Source: Allobosea sp. 47.2.35 (GTDB taxonomy: Bacteria > Pseudomonadota > Alphaproteobacteria > Rhizobiales > Beijerinckiaceae). From it: DNA of 64,000 bases. The stretch is from positions 124,001 through 188,000 of the forward strand of contig NZ_JANLGI010000006.1 of NCBI RefSeq assembly GCF_024655635.1. Reading direction: 5' to 3'. Shown here in pieces: positions 47,518-58,800 of the stretch. Each line of letters begins with the position of its first letter. The first letter of the stretch is position 1. Both the position numbers and the translations under genes were made by a program. The notes below the pieces were generated by a model. It did not search any database. It saw only the letters and a list, made by a program, of their open reading frames with translations, and had not been told where the DNA came from.

Positions 47518-48345
47518 TCAGATGTTGAGGTGCAGGGCGAAGAGCGCGAAGCCGGCCAGCACCAGCACCGCCCAGTAGCCGTCGAGCCGGTCGAGGAAAC
47601 CGCCATGGCCGGGAATGAGCTTGCTCGAATCCTTGGCGTCGAAACGGCGCTTGAGGGACGACTCGAACAGGTCTCCCGCCTGGCTGACGATCGAGCCTGC
47701 AAGCGAGGCGGCGATCACCGGCCCGGCCGCGGTCACGCCCTGCAGAGATGGCATCAGGCGCCAGACGAGATAGCCGCCGACCATGCCCGCGACGGCGCCG
47801 CCGATCGCGCCCGACCAGGTCTTCTTCGGACTCACCGCCGGCATCAGCTTGGGCCCGCCGAGCTTACGGCCGGTGAAATAGGCGGCGATATCGGTGAGCC
47901 AGACGACGGCGAAGCTCCACAGGATCAGGGCAAGGCCAATTTGCGGAAGATCGCGCAAGGCCGGCGTGACCAGTGCGAAGGCCAGCGCATAGGCCACACC
48001 GCAGAGTTCCAGCGCCAAACGCGAGCGCACGAAAGGCGTCGCGAGCGCGCCGAGAAGGGCCGCGGCCGCCGCGGTGCCCGCAAGCGCGGCCGGGCTTGCC
48101 GGTGAGTAGCTCAGCACGAGACCGGTGGCGATCACGCCGATGCCGGCGGGGATCGCATTGCCCCGCCCGACGATCGCAAGCCATTCATAGGCGACGAGCC
48201 CGGCGACGAGAATCCAGACCAGCCGGAACGGCCAGCCGCCCCAGAGCGTGACGAGCAGGACCAGCGCCCCAAGCACCAGCGCCGAGGCGACCCTGAGCCT
48301 GAGCTCGGAGTTTGCGCGCGGCGCGGAGGGAGACGGCGCATTCAC
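47518..48345 (-). CDS. cdsA: Phosphatidate cytidylyltransferase
   Basis: The 275-residue integral membrane enzyme (about eight spans) forms CDP-diacylglycerol from phosphatidate and CTP. The family signature is seen at the C-terminus: [20 protein letters not shown] followed by [18 protein letters not shown]. The region [19 protein letters not shown] precedes it. Its ATG overlaps the uppS stop by 4 bases, and dxr begins 5 bases after its end. Confidence 0.95.
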   Translation of the reverse strand: MNAPSPSAPRANSELRLRVASALVLGALVLLVTLWGGWPFRLVWILVAGLVAYEWLAIVGRGNAIPAGIGVIATGLVLSYSPASPAALAGTAAAAALLGALATPFVRSRLALELCGVAYALAFALVTPALRDLPQIGLALILWSFAVVWLTDIAAYFTGRKLGGPKLMPAVSPKKTWSGAIGGAVAGMVGGYLVWRLMPSLQGVTAAGPVIAASLAGSIVSQAGDLFESSLKRRFDAKDSSKLIPGHGGFLDRLDGYWAVLVLAGFALFALHLNI

Positions 48346-49100
48346 GCGACGCCCACGCTGCGGTCGGAGGGCGTGGACAGTCCACCGAAGCGGCGATCGC
48401 GCTGGCGGTACTGGGCGAGCGCGTCCTCGAAGGCGGCGCGGTCGAAATCAGGCCACATCACCGGGGCGAAGATGAACTCGGCATAGGCCGCCTGCCAGAG
48501 CAGGAAGTTCGAGATTCGCGTCTCGCCCGAGGTCCGGATGACCAGCTCGGGATCGGGAATGTCGTGGGTATCGAGCCGGCCGGCGATCGCGGCCTCGTCG
48601 ATCGCGGCCGGGTCGATCCGCCCCGCCGCGGCCTCCACCGCCAGCCGGCGCGTCGCGCGAATGATCTCGTCGCGGGAGCCGTAGTTGAAGGCGATCACCA
48701 GTACGAGGCCGGTATTGTCGCGCGTACTGGCTTCGGCATGCTCGACGAGGCGGCGCAGGTCGGCCGCAAGGTCGTCGCGGCTGCCGATGATCCGCACCCG
48801 GACATTGGCGGCGGAAAGCTCGGCGAGGTCCTTCTCGACGAAATGCTTGAGCAGCCCCATCAGGAAGGAGACTTCCGCATAGGGGCGGCGCCAGTTCTCG
48901 GTCGAGAAGCTGTAGAGCGTCAGGTACCGGAGGCCGAGGTCGCTGGCATTGCGGACCGTGCGGCGCAGCGCCTCCAGCCCGCGGCGATGACCCTCCTGCC
49001 GCGGCAGCCCGCGCATCTGCGCCCAGCGCCCGTTGCCGTCCATGATGATGGCGACATGAGCCGGGTTGGACGGGCCTGCCTCGCGCTGACCGGATGACAT
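48342..49100 (-). CDS. uppS: Isoprenyl transferase (undecaprenyl diphosphate synthase)
   Basis: The 252-residue cis-prenyltransferase builds the C55 carrier for peptidoglycan and O-antigen. The catalytic D21 lies in [20 protein letters not shown], followed by [25 protein letters not shown] and the C-terminal [20 protein letters not shown] with [12 protein letters not shown]. It follows frr after 59 bases and overlaps cdsA. Confidence 0.96.
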   Translation of the reverse strand: MSSGQREAGPSNPAHVAIIMDGNGRWAQMRGLPRQEGHRRGLEALRRTVRNASDLGLRYLTLYSFSTENWRRPYAEVSFLMGLLKHFVEKDLAELSAANVRVRIIGSRDDLAADLRRLVEHAEASTRDNTGLVLVIAFNYGSRDEIIRATRRLAVEAAAGRIDPAAIDEAAIAGRLDTHDIPDPELVIRTSGETRISNFLLWQAAYAEFIFAPVMWPDFDRAAFEDALAQYRQRDRRFGGLSTPSDRSVGVA

Positions 49101-49159
49101 GCGGATGAGCCTCGCTCGGCTTCGGCCGAAGGAGCGCGGGAAATCTCCCGCGCAGGAAA

Positions 49160-49723
49160 TCAGACGTGCAGGATTTCCTTTTCCTTCGCCGCGAGCGCCT
49201 GGTCGATCTCGGCGATGTGCTGATCGGTCGCCTTCTGGACGAGGTCGGAATTGCGCGCGGCGTCGTCCTTGGTCATGTCGCTGTCCTTCTCCAGCTTCTT
49301 GACCACGTCGATGCCGTCGCGGCGGACATGGCGCACGGAGACCTTGGCCTCCTCCGCGTATTTATGCGCGACCTTGACCATCTCCTTGCGGCGCTGCTCG
49401 TTCAGCTCGGGGATGCGGATGCGCAGGACCTGGCCTTCCGTCTGCGGGTTGAGGCCGAGATCGGATTCGCGCACCGCCTTGTCGACGGCGTTGACCATGG
49501 AGCGGTCCCAGACCTGCACGCTGAGCAGGCGCGGCTCCGGCACGGAGACCGTGGCGAGCTGGCTCAGCGGGGTGCGGGCGCCATAGGCCTCGACCATGAT
49601 CGGATCGAGCATGTTGGCGGAGGCGCGGCCGGAGCGCAGCGAGGCGAGGTCGCCCTTGAAGGACTGCACCGCACCGGCCATGCGGCGCTTGATGTCGGCG
49701 AGGTCGAACGTCGTCTGGGCCAT
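49160..49723 (-). CDS. frr: Ribosome recycling factor
   Basis: The 187-residue protein frees ribosomes from mRNA after termination together with EF-G. The tRNA-mimic sequence is complete: [60 protein letters not shown] and [20 protein letters not shown]. pyrH normally lies directly upstream; here a plus-strand VOC gene is placed between them. Confidence 0.97.
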   Translation of the reverse strand: MAQTTFDLADIKRRMAGAVQSFKGDLASLRSGRASANMLDPIMVEAYGARTPLSQLATVSVPEPRLLSVQVWDRSMVNAVDKAVRESDLGLNPQTEGQVLRIRIPELNEQRRKEMVKVAHKYAEEAKVSVRHVRRDGIDVVKKLEKDSDMTKDDAARNSDLVQKATDQHIAEIDQALAAKEKEILHV

Positions 49724-49905
49724 TTCAATCAGGACCTTACAGGTAATCCAAAATCGGCGAGACCATGGCGGCGAGGCTGCGCAGGGTCAAGATCAAGAGC
49801 CTCTAACGCAACCCGCTGGTCCGCCCCCTCCGGATGCCCATCTCATCCTAGAGGCCGGCTCGCTTGCCGGCCAGTGCCGCCCGCACGAAACCACGGAGAA
49901 AAGAC

Positions 49906-50319
49906 GTGCCCCGCCTCAACCGCATCGTCGAGACAGCCCTCTATGTCGATGATCTCGACCGCGCCCGCATCTTCTACGAGGACAAGCTCGGCCTCGCGCC
50001 TCTGCTCAAGACGAAGACTCTCTTCGCCTATGATGTCGGGGGAGCGAACGTGCTGCTGCTGTTCCAGCGCGGCGCCTCGTTGCAGGCGCAACGCTCGGCC
50101 GGCGGCACGATCCCGCCGCATGACGGCAGCGGGCCGCTCCACATCGCCTTCGCGATCGACTCCGAAGAGCTTCCGGCCTGGGAGACCAGGCTGAATGAAC
50201 TCGGCATCGCCGTCGAAGGGCGGATGCAATGGCAGCGTGGCGGCACGAGCCTCTACTTCCGCGATCCCGATGGGCACCTTCTCGAACTGACGACACCCGG
50301 CCTGTGGCAAACCTATTGA
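49906..50319 (+). CDS. VOC (glyoxalase/dioxygenase fold) family protein
   Basis: This 137-residue protein has two beta-alpha-beta-beta-beta modules: VETALYVDDLDRARIFYEDK at the start and LYFRDPDGHLLELTTPGLW at the end. Metal ligands could be provided by a conserved His (GPLHIAFAI) and Glu (LLELTTP). Substrate is unknown; glyoxalase, fosfomycin-resistance and dioxygenase members all share this fold. I propose GTG 49906, which has GGAGA 7 bases upstream and fits the family N-terminus, over the longer frame from 49864. It is the only plus-strand gene inside the tsf-to-lpxB block. Confidence 0.75.
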   Translation: MPRLNRIVETALYVDDLDRARIFYEDKLGLAPLLKTKTLFAYDVGGANVLLLFQRGASLQAQRSAGGTIPPHDGSGPLHIAFAIDSEELPAWETRLNELGIAVEGRMQWQRGGTSLYFRDPDGHLLELTTPGLWQTY

Positions 50320-50326
50320 GGCGGCC

Positions 50327-51034
50327 TCAGGGCGTGACGTAGGTCGCCCTGCCCTCGCCGCGCAGGACGGCGGCGAGCATGCCGGGCTCGGCGATCGAGA
50401 AGACGACGATGGTCAGGCTCGCGTCGCGGGCGAGCGCGAAGGCGGCCGTGTCCATCACCTTGAGGTCGCGCTTGATCGCGTCTTCATGGGTCAGCGTGTC
50501 GTAGCGGGTCGCAGCCGGGTCCTTCTTCGGGTCGGCGCTGTAGACGCCGTCGACCTGCGTCGCCTTGAGGAGATGGCTGCAGCCGAGCTCGGCCGCGCGC
50601 AGGGCCGCGCCGGTATCGGTGGTGAAATACGGGTTACCCGTGCCGCCGCCGAGGATGACGACCTTGCCGTTGCTCAGGTGGTCGAGCGCACGCTTGCGGG
50701 CATAGCTCTCGCAGAGCGAGGGCATCGGCACCGCCGACATGGCGCGCGCCGGGGCGCCGGCAGCCTCGATCGCATGCTCCAGCGCGAGCGCGTTCATGAC
50801 CGTGCCGAGCATGCCGATCGAATCGGCGGTGGTGCGGTCGAGGCCCTTGTTGAGGCCCTGGACGCCGCGGAAGAAGTTGCCGCCGCCGACCACGATTCCA
50901 ATCTCGACGCCTTCGCGCGAGGCATGGGCGATGTCGGCCGCGAGCGCCGTCAGCGTGACGCCGTCCAGGCCGTTTCCAACGGGGCCGGCAAGAGCTTCGC
51001 CGGAGAGCTTCACGAGAACGCGTTGGGGTCTCAT
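50327..51034 (-). CDS. pyrH: UMP kinase
   Basis: The 235-residue bacterial-type UMP kinase (amino-acid-kinase fold) phosphorylates UMP with ATP. Seen are the phosphate loop RVLVKLSGEALAGPVG, IGIVVGGGNFFRG, VILGGGTGNPYFTTDTGAAL and LLKATQVDGVYSADPKKDP. It follows the tsf terminator, so it probably has its own promoter in the 109-base gap. It converges with the VOC gene 7 bases away. Confidence 0.96.
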   Translation of the reverse strand: MRPQRVLVKLSGEALAGPVGNGLDGVTLTALAADIAHASREGVEIGIVVGGGNFFRGVQGLNKGLDRTTADSIGMLGTVMNALALEHAIEAAGAPARAMSAVPMPSLCESYARKRALDHLSNGKVVILGGGTGNPYFTTDTGAALRAAELGCSHLLKATQVDGVYSADPKKDPAATRYDTLTHEDAIKRDLKVMDTAAFALARDASLTIVVFSIAEPGMLAAVLRGEGRATYVTP

Positions 51035-51093
51035 CGATGTCTCTCCGTCTAGCTGGGGGCCGGCCGCGATTCGACGCAGCCCTATCTTCCTAC

Positions 51094-51121
51094 AAAAAAG
51101 GCCGCGCGATGCGCGGCCTTT
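51094..51121 (-). terminator. Intrinsic terminator of tsf
   Basis: On the minus strand, AAAGGCCGCGC / GCGCGGCCTTT forms an 11-bp stem around a 3-base loop and is followed by a T-run (the A-run 51094-51099 on plus). It starts 22 bases after the tsf stop, so tsf and pyrH are separately terminated. Confidence 0.9.
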
Positions 51122-51143
51122 CTCTCATTCGATAGCGAGCTTG

Positions 51144-52067
51144 TCAGCCCGTGGTGCCGCCGGCGGCAGCGACCTCGGCCGCGAAGTCCTGCTCTTCCTT
51201 CTCGATGCCCTCGCCGAGCGCGAAGCGGGCGAAGCCCTTCAGCGCGACCGGAGCGCCGACCTTGCCCTCGATCTCCTTGAGGACCTGCGAGACCGACTTC
51301 GAGCCGTCATGGATATAGGCCTGCTCGAGCAGGCAATATTCCTTGGCGTAGCTCTTCAGGCCGCTCTCGGTGATCTTGGCGAGGACGTGCTCGGGCTTGC
51401 CGGCATTCTTCTCGGCCAGGATCGCCTTCTCGCGCTCCAGGACTTCCGGGGCGACCGAAGCGAGGTCGAGAGCAACCGGGTTGGTCGCCGCGACATGCAT
51501 GGCGAGCTGGCGGCCGAGCACCGCGAGCTCATCGGCCTTGCCGGTCGACTCGAGCGCGACGATAACACCGATCTTTCCGAGGCCTTCGGTGATCGCGCCG
51601 TGGACATAGGAGCCGATCACGCCCGAGGAGACCTTGAGCGAGGAAACGCGGCGCAGCGTCATGTTCTCGCCGATGGTGGCGATGGCGTTGGCGATGGCGT
51701 CCTGCACCGAGCCACCGCCCGGATAGTGATGGCCGAGCAGCGCCTCGACGTCGCCGCCACGCTCCAGCGCGACATCGGCGATGGTCTTGGCGAGCGCCTG
51801 GAATTCCGGGTTGCGCGCGACGAAGTCGGTCTCGGAGTTGACCTCGACGACGACGCCCTCATTGCCCTGCACGGCGACGGCGACGAGGCCCTCGGCGGCG
51901 ACGCGGCCGGCCTTCTTGGCGGCCTTCGACAGGCCCTTGGCACGCAGCCAGTCCACGGCGGCTTCCATGTTGCCGTCGGTCGCCGAGAGGGCGGTCTTGC
52001 AATCCATCATGCCCGCGCCGGTCTTGTCGCGGAGTTCCTTCACCATCGCGGCGGTGATCGCTGCCAT
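51144..52067 (-). CDS. tsf: Translation elongation factor Ts
   Basis: The 307-residue nucleotide-exchange factor for EF-Tu begins with a UBA-like domain ([20 protein letters not shown], then [20 protein letters not shown]) and the contact segment [12 protein letters not shown]. The dimerisation domain ends at about residue 295. I placed the start at ATG 52067 where the family begins (MAAITAAMV). rpsB lies upstream across a 194-base gap, the usual pairing. Confidence 0.96.
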   Translation of the reverse strand: MAAITAAMVKELRDKTGAGMMDCKTALSATDGNMEAAVDWLRAKGLSKAAKKAGRVAAEGLVAVAVQGNEGVVVEVNSETDFVARNPEFQALAKTIADVALERGGDVEALLGHHYPGGGSVQDAIANAIATIGENMTLRRVSSLKVSSGVIGSYVHGAITEGLGKIGVIVALESTGKADELAVLGRQLAMHVAATNPVALDLASVAPEVLEREKAILAEKNAGKPEHVLAKITESGLKSYAKEYCLLEQAYIHDGSKSVSQVLKEIEGKVGAPVALKGFARFALGEGIEKEEQDFAAEVAAAGGTTG

Positions 52068-52261
52068 CTGTCTTGTCCTTGCTGTCGGTGCGGCGCAGGC
52101 CCGAAGGCCGGCCACGGATCGGAATGATGCGGACGCCTGCATGGGGAAACGCCGACGCTCCGTTTCCGGCCGTCGGCGCGTCCTCTTAACGTCTCAAAGC
52201 CGGCGTCAATCGAGAGGCCCGATTGCGACGCGCCGATGACGCGCCGCAACCGCTAACCGAA

Positions 52262-53254
<993 letters not shown>

Positions 53255-53439
53255 GGTGTTCTAGTCCTTCCGGTTGAACCTCTGGAGCGCGAATGAACAG
53301 GGCATGAGCTGCCACGTCACCGGAACGCCTCGGGAGATCGAGGCGATGCGCTCCATGTGGGATGGGCTGCGCCTTACAGGGGATGGCGCCGCATTGCAAG
53401 CCGCTTGGGCCGGGAAAGCCGGGCGCGCGACATGATGAT

Positions 53440-53462
53440 GCCCATGCGGATACCGCATGGGC
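53440..53462 (-). terminator. Perfect 10-bp hairpin after the small secreted protein gene
   Basis: GCCCATGCGG (53440) and CCGCATGGGC (53453) with a 3-base loop, 42 bases past the stop at 53504. Little T-content follows on the minus strand, so termination efficiency is uncertain. The rest of the 249-base gap to rpsB shows no gene and should contain the rpsB promoter. Confidence 0.5.
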
Positions 53463-53503
53463 CCGTCCACAGTTATCCGCCCGGCAGAATGCCGGGGCTC
53501 GCC

Positions 53504-53896
53504 TCACTGCGGCAGCTTGGCGCCCATCTGCTTCACGACATCGCCGATCTGCTTGCAGTAGGCGGCCGGCGTGCTGTTCGTCGCCTTGGCGATCGCCTCG
53601 ATGTTCTGCTCCATGCCCATGGCCGAGATCGTGCCCTTGCGGCCGGCGGCCTCGGCCGCGTCGCCGCCGCTGACATCGGCCGGCACCGGGATCATCGCGA
53701 TCATCTTCTTCTGGACGTCGGCGGCCCCGGCGTCGGTGAAACCCTTGTCGGCGCAATAGCCGAGGATGCCGAGCTGATTGCGGGCCGCCTGATAGGCGAC
53801 CTTGAGCTGATCGGCCTGGGTCTGGGCGACGGACGGGGCGACCGAGCCCAGAAATGCGACCGCGGAGGCGGCCATCAACGACTTGTAAAAGGTCAT
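53504..53896 (-). CDS. Small secreted helical protein
   Basis: The 130-residue precursor has a signal peptide (MTFYKSLMAASAVAFLGS, cleavage after SVAQ). The mature domain is mainly alpha-helical, with two cysteines (ILGYCADKG and AAYCKQIGD) spaced for one disulfide. Motifs such as ARNQLGILGYCADKGF and GDAAEAAGRKGTISAMG look familiar from a conserved alphaproteobacterial hypothetical family, but I cannot give it a function. The gene is monocistronic, 242 bases upstream of rpsB on the same strand. Confidence 0.7.
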   Translation of the reverse strand: MTFYKSLMAASAVAFLGSVAPSVAQTQADQLKVAYQAARNQLGILGYCADKGFTDAGAADVQKKMIAMIPVPADVSGGDAAEAAGRKGTISAMGMEQNIEAIAKATNSTPAAYCKQIGDVVKQMGAKLPQ

Positions 53897-54033
53897 GGGG
53901 AATATCCTCAGGCTATCATGTTCTCAAGCATGCCAAGATGCTCGCCCCCCCGCCGCCGCCTGCCTAGCGCGTGCGACCAGCCTGAACAACCCGGACCGCT
54001 CCGACAGGACGGCTGCCGGAGGCTGGATTCGGC

Positions 54034-55188
54034 GTGACCCTCGACCTGAGAACGATCTTCGTCACCGGCGCGCTGACCTGCTTCATCATCGGCGCACTGC
54101 AATTGATGACCTTCGCCACCGGCCGCTTCACCCGCAGCCCGGTCTGGTGGGGCGTCAGTAGCCTGTGCATCGGGATCGGCCTGCTCGGCGCGGCTTTCCG
54201 CGGCACGATTCCCGACATCGTCTCGATCGAGTTCGCCAACACCGCGATGCTGGCGGGCTGCCTGCTGCTGCTCTTCGGCATCCGCAACTTCGCCGGCCGC
54301 GAGCTCAACTGGTTCGGCTTCGGGGTGGTGCTCCTCGGCATCTGGACCCTGCTCGCACTCTCGCCGGGAACAGAGGGCTATTCGACGCGCGTCATGGTCG
54401 TGGCGACGGTGATGGCGCTCTGCGATGCCGCGATCGTGCGCGAGGCCGTCCGGCTCGGCCGGCAGGAAAGGCTGCGCTCGGCCTGGCTCCTGGCTGCGCT
54501 GTTCATGCCGACCGTGGTGATCTATGCCGGGCGCATCACGCTGGCGGCGCTGGACCAGGTCGGCACGACGCTGTTCCCCACCGATTCGGGAGCGACGGGC
54601 TGGCTCGCCGCGACCGGCGTCGCCTTCGTCATCCTCAGAGGCCAGGCGCTGCTGCTGCTCGCGGCCGAGCGCAGCAACCGGATTCTCGCGACGCTCGCCC
54701 GGCGCGATCCGCTGACCGGGGCGATGAACCGCTCCGGCCTCGAGCAATGGCTGGCGCGGCAAGCGCGCGGCGAGCAGCACGCGGCGCTGCTGCTCATCGA
54801 CATCGACCATTTCAAGCAGATCAACGACACGCTCGGCCATGCCACCGGTGACCGCATCCTGCGGCTCTTCGCCAGCACCGTGCAGGAACAGCTGCGCAGC
54901 ACCGACATCCTGGCCCGGCAGGGCGGTGACGAATTCACCATCATCCTGCCCGATATCGGAGTCCGGGAAGCGGTGCGGGTGGCCGAGCGCCTCCGCGGCG
55001 CCTTCCGCGACAAGGTCGCCGATCTCGCCGAGATCGGTTTGCAGCCGACGCTCAGCATCGGCGTGGCCGAGGTTGAAATCGGCGGGCGCGAGCTTGACGA
55101 CCTCCTCGTCGAGGCTGACGAGGCGCTCTACCGCGCCAAGCGGCTCGGGCGCGACCGCGTCCAGGCGCAGCTCAAGCCGGCGGCATGA
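54034..55188 (+). CDS. Membrane-bound diguanylate cyclase (GGDEF)
   Basis: The 384-residue protein has an N-terminal membrane sensor of about six or seven spans (residues 10-205) and a GGDEF domain (about 210-384). The active-site motif is an exact GGDEF at 297-301. An RSTD inhibitory site lies at 288-291, five residues before it, so the enzyme should make c-di-GMP and be product-inhibited. No EAL domain is present. The start is GTG 54034 with GGAGG upstream. No signalling partner is adjacent, and the gene converges with pncA. Confidence 0.9.
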   Translation: MTLDLRTIFVTGALTCFIIGALQLMTFATGRFTRSPVWWGVSSLCIGIGLLGAAFRGTIPDIVSIEFANTAMLAGCLLLLFGIRNFAGRELNWFGFGVVLLGIWTLLALSPGTEGYSTRVMVVATVMALCDAAIVREAVRLGRQERLRSAWLLAALFMPTVVIYAGRITLAALDQVGTTLFPTDSGATGWLAATGVAFVILRGQALLLLAAERSNRILATLARRDPLTGAMNRSGLEQWLARQARGEQHAALLLIDIDHFKQINDTLGHATGDRILRLFASTVQEQLRSTDILARQGGDEFTIILPDIGVREAVRVAERLRGAFRDKVADLAEIGLQPTLSIGVAEVEIGGRELDDLLVEADEALYRAKRLGRDRVQAQLKPAA

Positions 55189-55196
55189 CTCCGGGC

Positions 55197-55829
55197 TTAG
55201 CCTCGGGGCGCGAGGGTCGCGGCCGAGACGCGCTTGATCCCAGCTGCGGCCATCTCGGCCCAGGCCCGGTCGAGCGAACCCTCGAGATCGATCGCGCGGC
55301 AGGCATCCTCGACCACGATCGTCTCGAAGCCGGCGCGGGCGGCATCCTGTGCCGTCCAGCTCACGCAGAAATCCGTCGCGAGCCCGGCAATGACGACCTT
55401 CGCGATGCCGCGCTCGCGTAGATAGCCCTCCAGTCCCGTCCGCGTCTGGCGATCGGCCTCGATGAAGCCGGAATAGCTGTCGATGCTCTGGCGAAAGCCC
55501 TTGCGGATCACCGCCTCGGCATGGGGCAGATCGAGCCCGGCATGGAAGGCGGCGCCCGCCGTGCCCTGCACGCAATGATCCGGCCAGAGCACCTGCAGGC
55601 CATAGACCAGCTCGATCGTCTCGAAGGGTTTACGGCCCGAATGGCTGGAGGCGAAGGAGGCGTGTCCGGCCGGATGCCAGTCCTGCGTCAGCACGACCTG
55701 GCGGAAGCGGCGCCCGAGCGCATTGACGACGGGCACGATCGCGTCGCCATCCGGCACGGCGAGGCTGCCGCCCGGACAGAAATCGTTCTGGACGTCGACC
55801 ACGAGCAGCGCGGTCCGGTCGTCGGCCAT
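55197..55829 (-). CDS. pncA: Nicotinamidase/pyrazinamidase
   Basis: The 210-residue cysteine hydrolase converts nicotinamide to nicotinate for NAD salvage. The catalytic Asp is D12 in ALLVVDVQNDFCPGGSLAV, metal ligands are in LTQDWHPAGHASFAS, the Lys is in AVIRKGF and the nucleophile Cys is in GLATDFCVSWTAQDA. ATG 55829 lies 11 bases after the dnaE stop on the same strand, so the two are probably co-transcribed. A longer upstream frame reads into dnaE and was rejected. Confidence 0.94.
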   Translation of the reverse strand: MADDRTALLVVDVQNDFCPGGSLAVPDGDAIVPVVNALGRRFRQVVLTQDWHPAGHASFASSHSGRKPFETIELVYGLQVLWPDHCVQGTAGAAFHAGLDLPHAEAVIRKGFRQSIDSYSGFIEADRQTRTGLEGYLRERGIAKVVIAGLATDFCVSWTAQDAARAGFETIVVEDACRAIDLEGSLDRAWAEMAAAGIKRVSAATLAPRG

Positions 55830-55839
55830 TGATGCGCTC

Positions 55840-58800
55840 CTATTGCAGCCTGACATCGACCACGCCGGGCGCGGCGCGCACGGCATTGGCGATCTGCTGG
55901 TTGACCGGGAACTTGCCGGGCAATTCGATCTCGACCTCCTGCGCGCCGTCATCGATGATCATGATGATCGAGACCTTGCCCTCAGCGCGCATGGCGTCGC
56001 GCGGGCGGATGCGCTCGGCGACAGAGGCAACCGCCTTGTCGTCGCGCAGATAGACGACGAGATCCTGCTTCTGGCGCGCGGCGAGCCCATCGAGCTCCTC
56101 GGCATCCTCGATGCGCGGGCGTACCTCTTCGCCGTCGAGCACGGCCGACAGGCGCAGCACCAGCGCCCTGCCCGGCTCGAGCAGGTCGCGCAGCTTCATC
56201 AACCCTTCCGAGAACAGCACCGCCTCGAACTGGCCGCTCGGATCGGACAGGTTGACGATGCCCATCTTGGAGCCGGACTTGGTGCGTCGCTCCGACTTGT
56301 CGATGACGGAAACAGCGACCTTGCCGACGCCGGTGCCGTTGACCTTCACCGTCTGCGCGAAATCGGCATAGCGCTGCACGCGCAGCCGCTTCAGCACATG
56401 CTCGTAATCATCGAGCGGGTGGCCGGAGAGGAAGAAGCCGACCGCCTCATGCTCGCGCCTGAGCTTTTCGGCCGGCGCCCAGGGCTCGACCTGCGGGATG
56501 CGGAAGGCTTCCTGCACCACGCCGCCGCCGAGCAGGTCGAACTGGCCGGCCGCCGCCTCGTCGCGGGTGCGGTTCGAGAGCGCCAGCATGCCGTCGAGCG
56601 CCGCGACAGCGCGCGCGCGGTCCGCCTCCAGCTCGTCGAGCGCCCCCGCTGCGATCAGCGCTTCCAGCGTGCGGCGATTGACGAGCCGGGTATCGATGCG
56701 GCGGGCGAGATCGGCGAGATCGCGGAACGGTCCGTTGGCCTGCCGCGCCGCCACCAGCGATTCCACCGCCGCGGTGCCGACGCCCTTGATGGCCCCAAGC
56801 GCATAGAAGATCTTGCCGTCGGCGACGTCGAACTCGACGCCGGACTGGTTGATCGCCGGCCGCTCGACCTTGATGCCGAGCCGCTCGGCATCGCGGCGGA
56901 ATTCCGAGAGCTTGTCGGTGTTGCCCATGTCGAGCGTCATCGACGCCGCCAGGAACTCGACCGGGTAGTTCGCCTTCAGATAGGCGGTCTGGAAGGCGAC
57001 GATGGCATAGGCCGCCGCATGGCTCTTGTTGAAGCCGTAATCCGCGAACTTCGCCAACAGGTCGAAGATTTCGGAGGCGATGTCCTTCTTGATGCCGCCC
57101 TCGATCGCGCCCTTCACGAAGCGGTCGCGCTGGGCGTCCATCTCCGCCTTGATCTTCTTGCCCATGGCGCGGCGCAGCAGATCGGCTTCGCCGAGCGAAT
57201 AGCCCGAGAGCGCCTGCGCCACCTGCATCACCTGTTCCTGGTAGACGATGATGCCGTGGGTCTCGCGCAGCCAGGGCTCCATGCCGGGATGGAGATAGGT
57301 CGGGTCTTCCAGTCCGAGCTTGCGGCGGCAATAGGTCGGGATGTTGTCCATCGGGCCCGGCCGATAGAGCGCCACCAGCGCGATCAGGTCCTCGATCCGG
57401 TCGGCCTTCATCTCGACCAGCGCCTTGCGCATGCCGACCGATTCCACCTGGAACACGCCGACCGTCTCGCCGCGCGCCAGCATGGCGTAGGTCGTCGGAT
57501 CGTCGAAGGGCAGTTGCGCCAGATCGATATGGATGCCGCGCTGGGCGATCAGCTTCACCGCCGTGGTCAGCGTGGTCAGCGTCTTCAGGCCGAGGAAGTC
57601 GAACTTCACCAGCCCGGCCTGCTCGACCCATTTCATGTTGAACTGGGTGACGCGCATGCCGGTGCGCGGATCGACCGAGAGTGCCACGAGCTGCTCCAGC
57701 GGCCGGTCGCCGATCACCACGCCTGCGGCGTGAGTCGAAGCATGGCGGTGAAGCCCTTCCAGCTTCTGGCCAATTTCGAGCAGCCGCGCGACGATCGGCT
57801 CCTCCTCGGCGGCCTGCTGCAGCTTGGGTTCGCCCTCGATCGCATCCTTCAACGAGATCGGCTTGGCCGGGTTCTGCGGCACGAGCTTCGTCAGCTTGTC
57901 GACCTGGCCATAGGGCATTTCGAGCACGCGGCCGACGTCGCGCAGCACGCCGCGGGCGAGCAGCGTGCCGAAGGTGATGATCTGGGCGACGCGTTCCTGC
58001 CCGTAATGGTGCTTCACATAGTCGATCACCTCTTCTCGCCGGTTCTGGCAGAAGTCGATGTCGAAGTCGGGCATCGAGACGCGGTCGGGATTGAGGAAGC
58101 GCTCGAAGAGCAGGCCGAAGCGCAGCGGATCGACGTCGGTGATCGTCAGCGCATAGGCGACCAGCGAGCCTGCGCCCGAGCCGCGGCCCGGACCGACCGG
58201 GATGTCATGGTTCTTCGCCCATTTGATGAAGTCCGAGACGATCAGGAAGTAGCCCGGGAACTTCATCCGGGTGATGATCGAGAGCTCGAAATCGAGCCGC
58301 TTCTCGTAATCCTCGACGGTGAAGCCTTCGGCCGGGCCGTGCTTGGCAAGCCGCGCAGCAAGCCCGGCGCGGGCCTGATCCTGCAGCTCCTCCGCCTCGT
58401 CACGCCCCTCCTCGCCGAAGCGCGGCAGGATCGGCTTGCGGGTCGAGACGCGCCAATGGCAGCGCATCGCGATCTCGACGGTGTTCGCCAGCGCTTCCGG
58501 CAGGTCGGCGAAGCGCTTCTTCATCTCGGCGCGCGAGGCGAAATAATGCTCCGGCGTAACGCGGCGGCGCGTGCCGTCGGAAACGAGGCGCCCCTCGGCC
58601 ACGGCCAGCAGCGCGTCATGCGCGTCGAAATCGGCAGGCTTGGCGAAGAAGGGTTCGTTGGTCGCGACGATCGGCAGGTCTGCGTCGTAGGCGAGGCGCA
58701 AGAGATGCGCTTCCCGCGTCGCCTCGCCCTCGCCGCCATGTCGCTGGATCTCGACATAAAGCCGGTCCCCATAGATGCCGGCGAGCGTCGCGAGGCGCGA

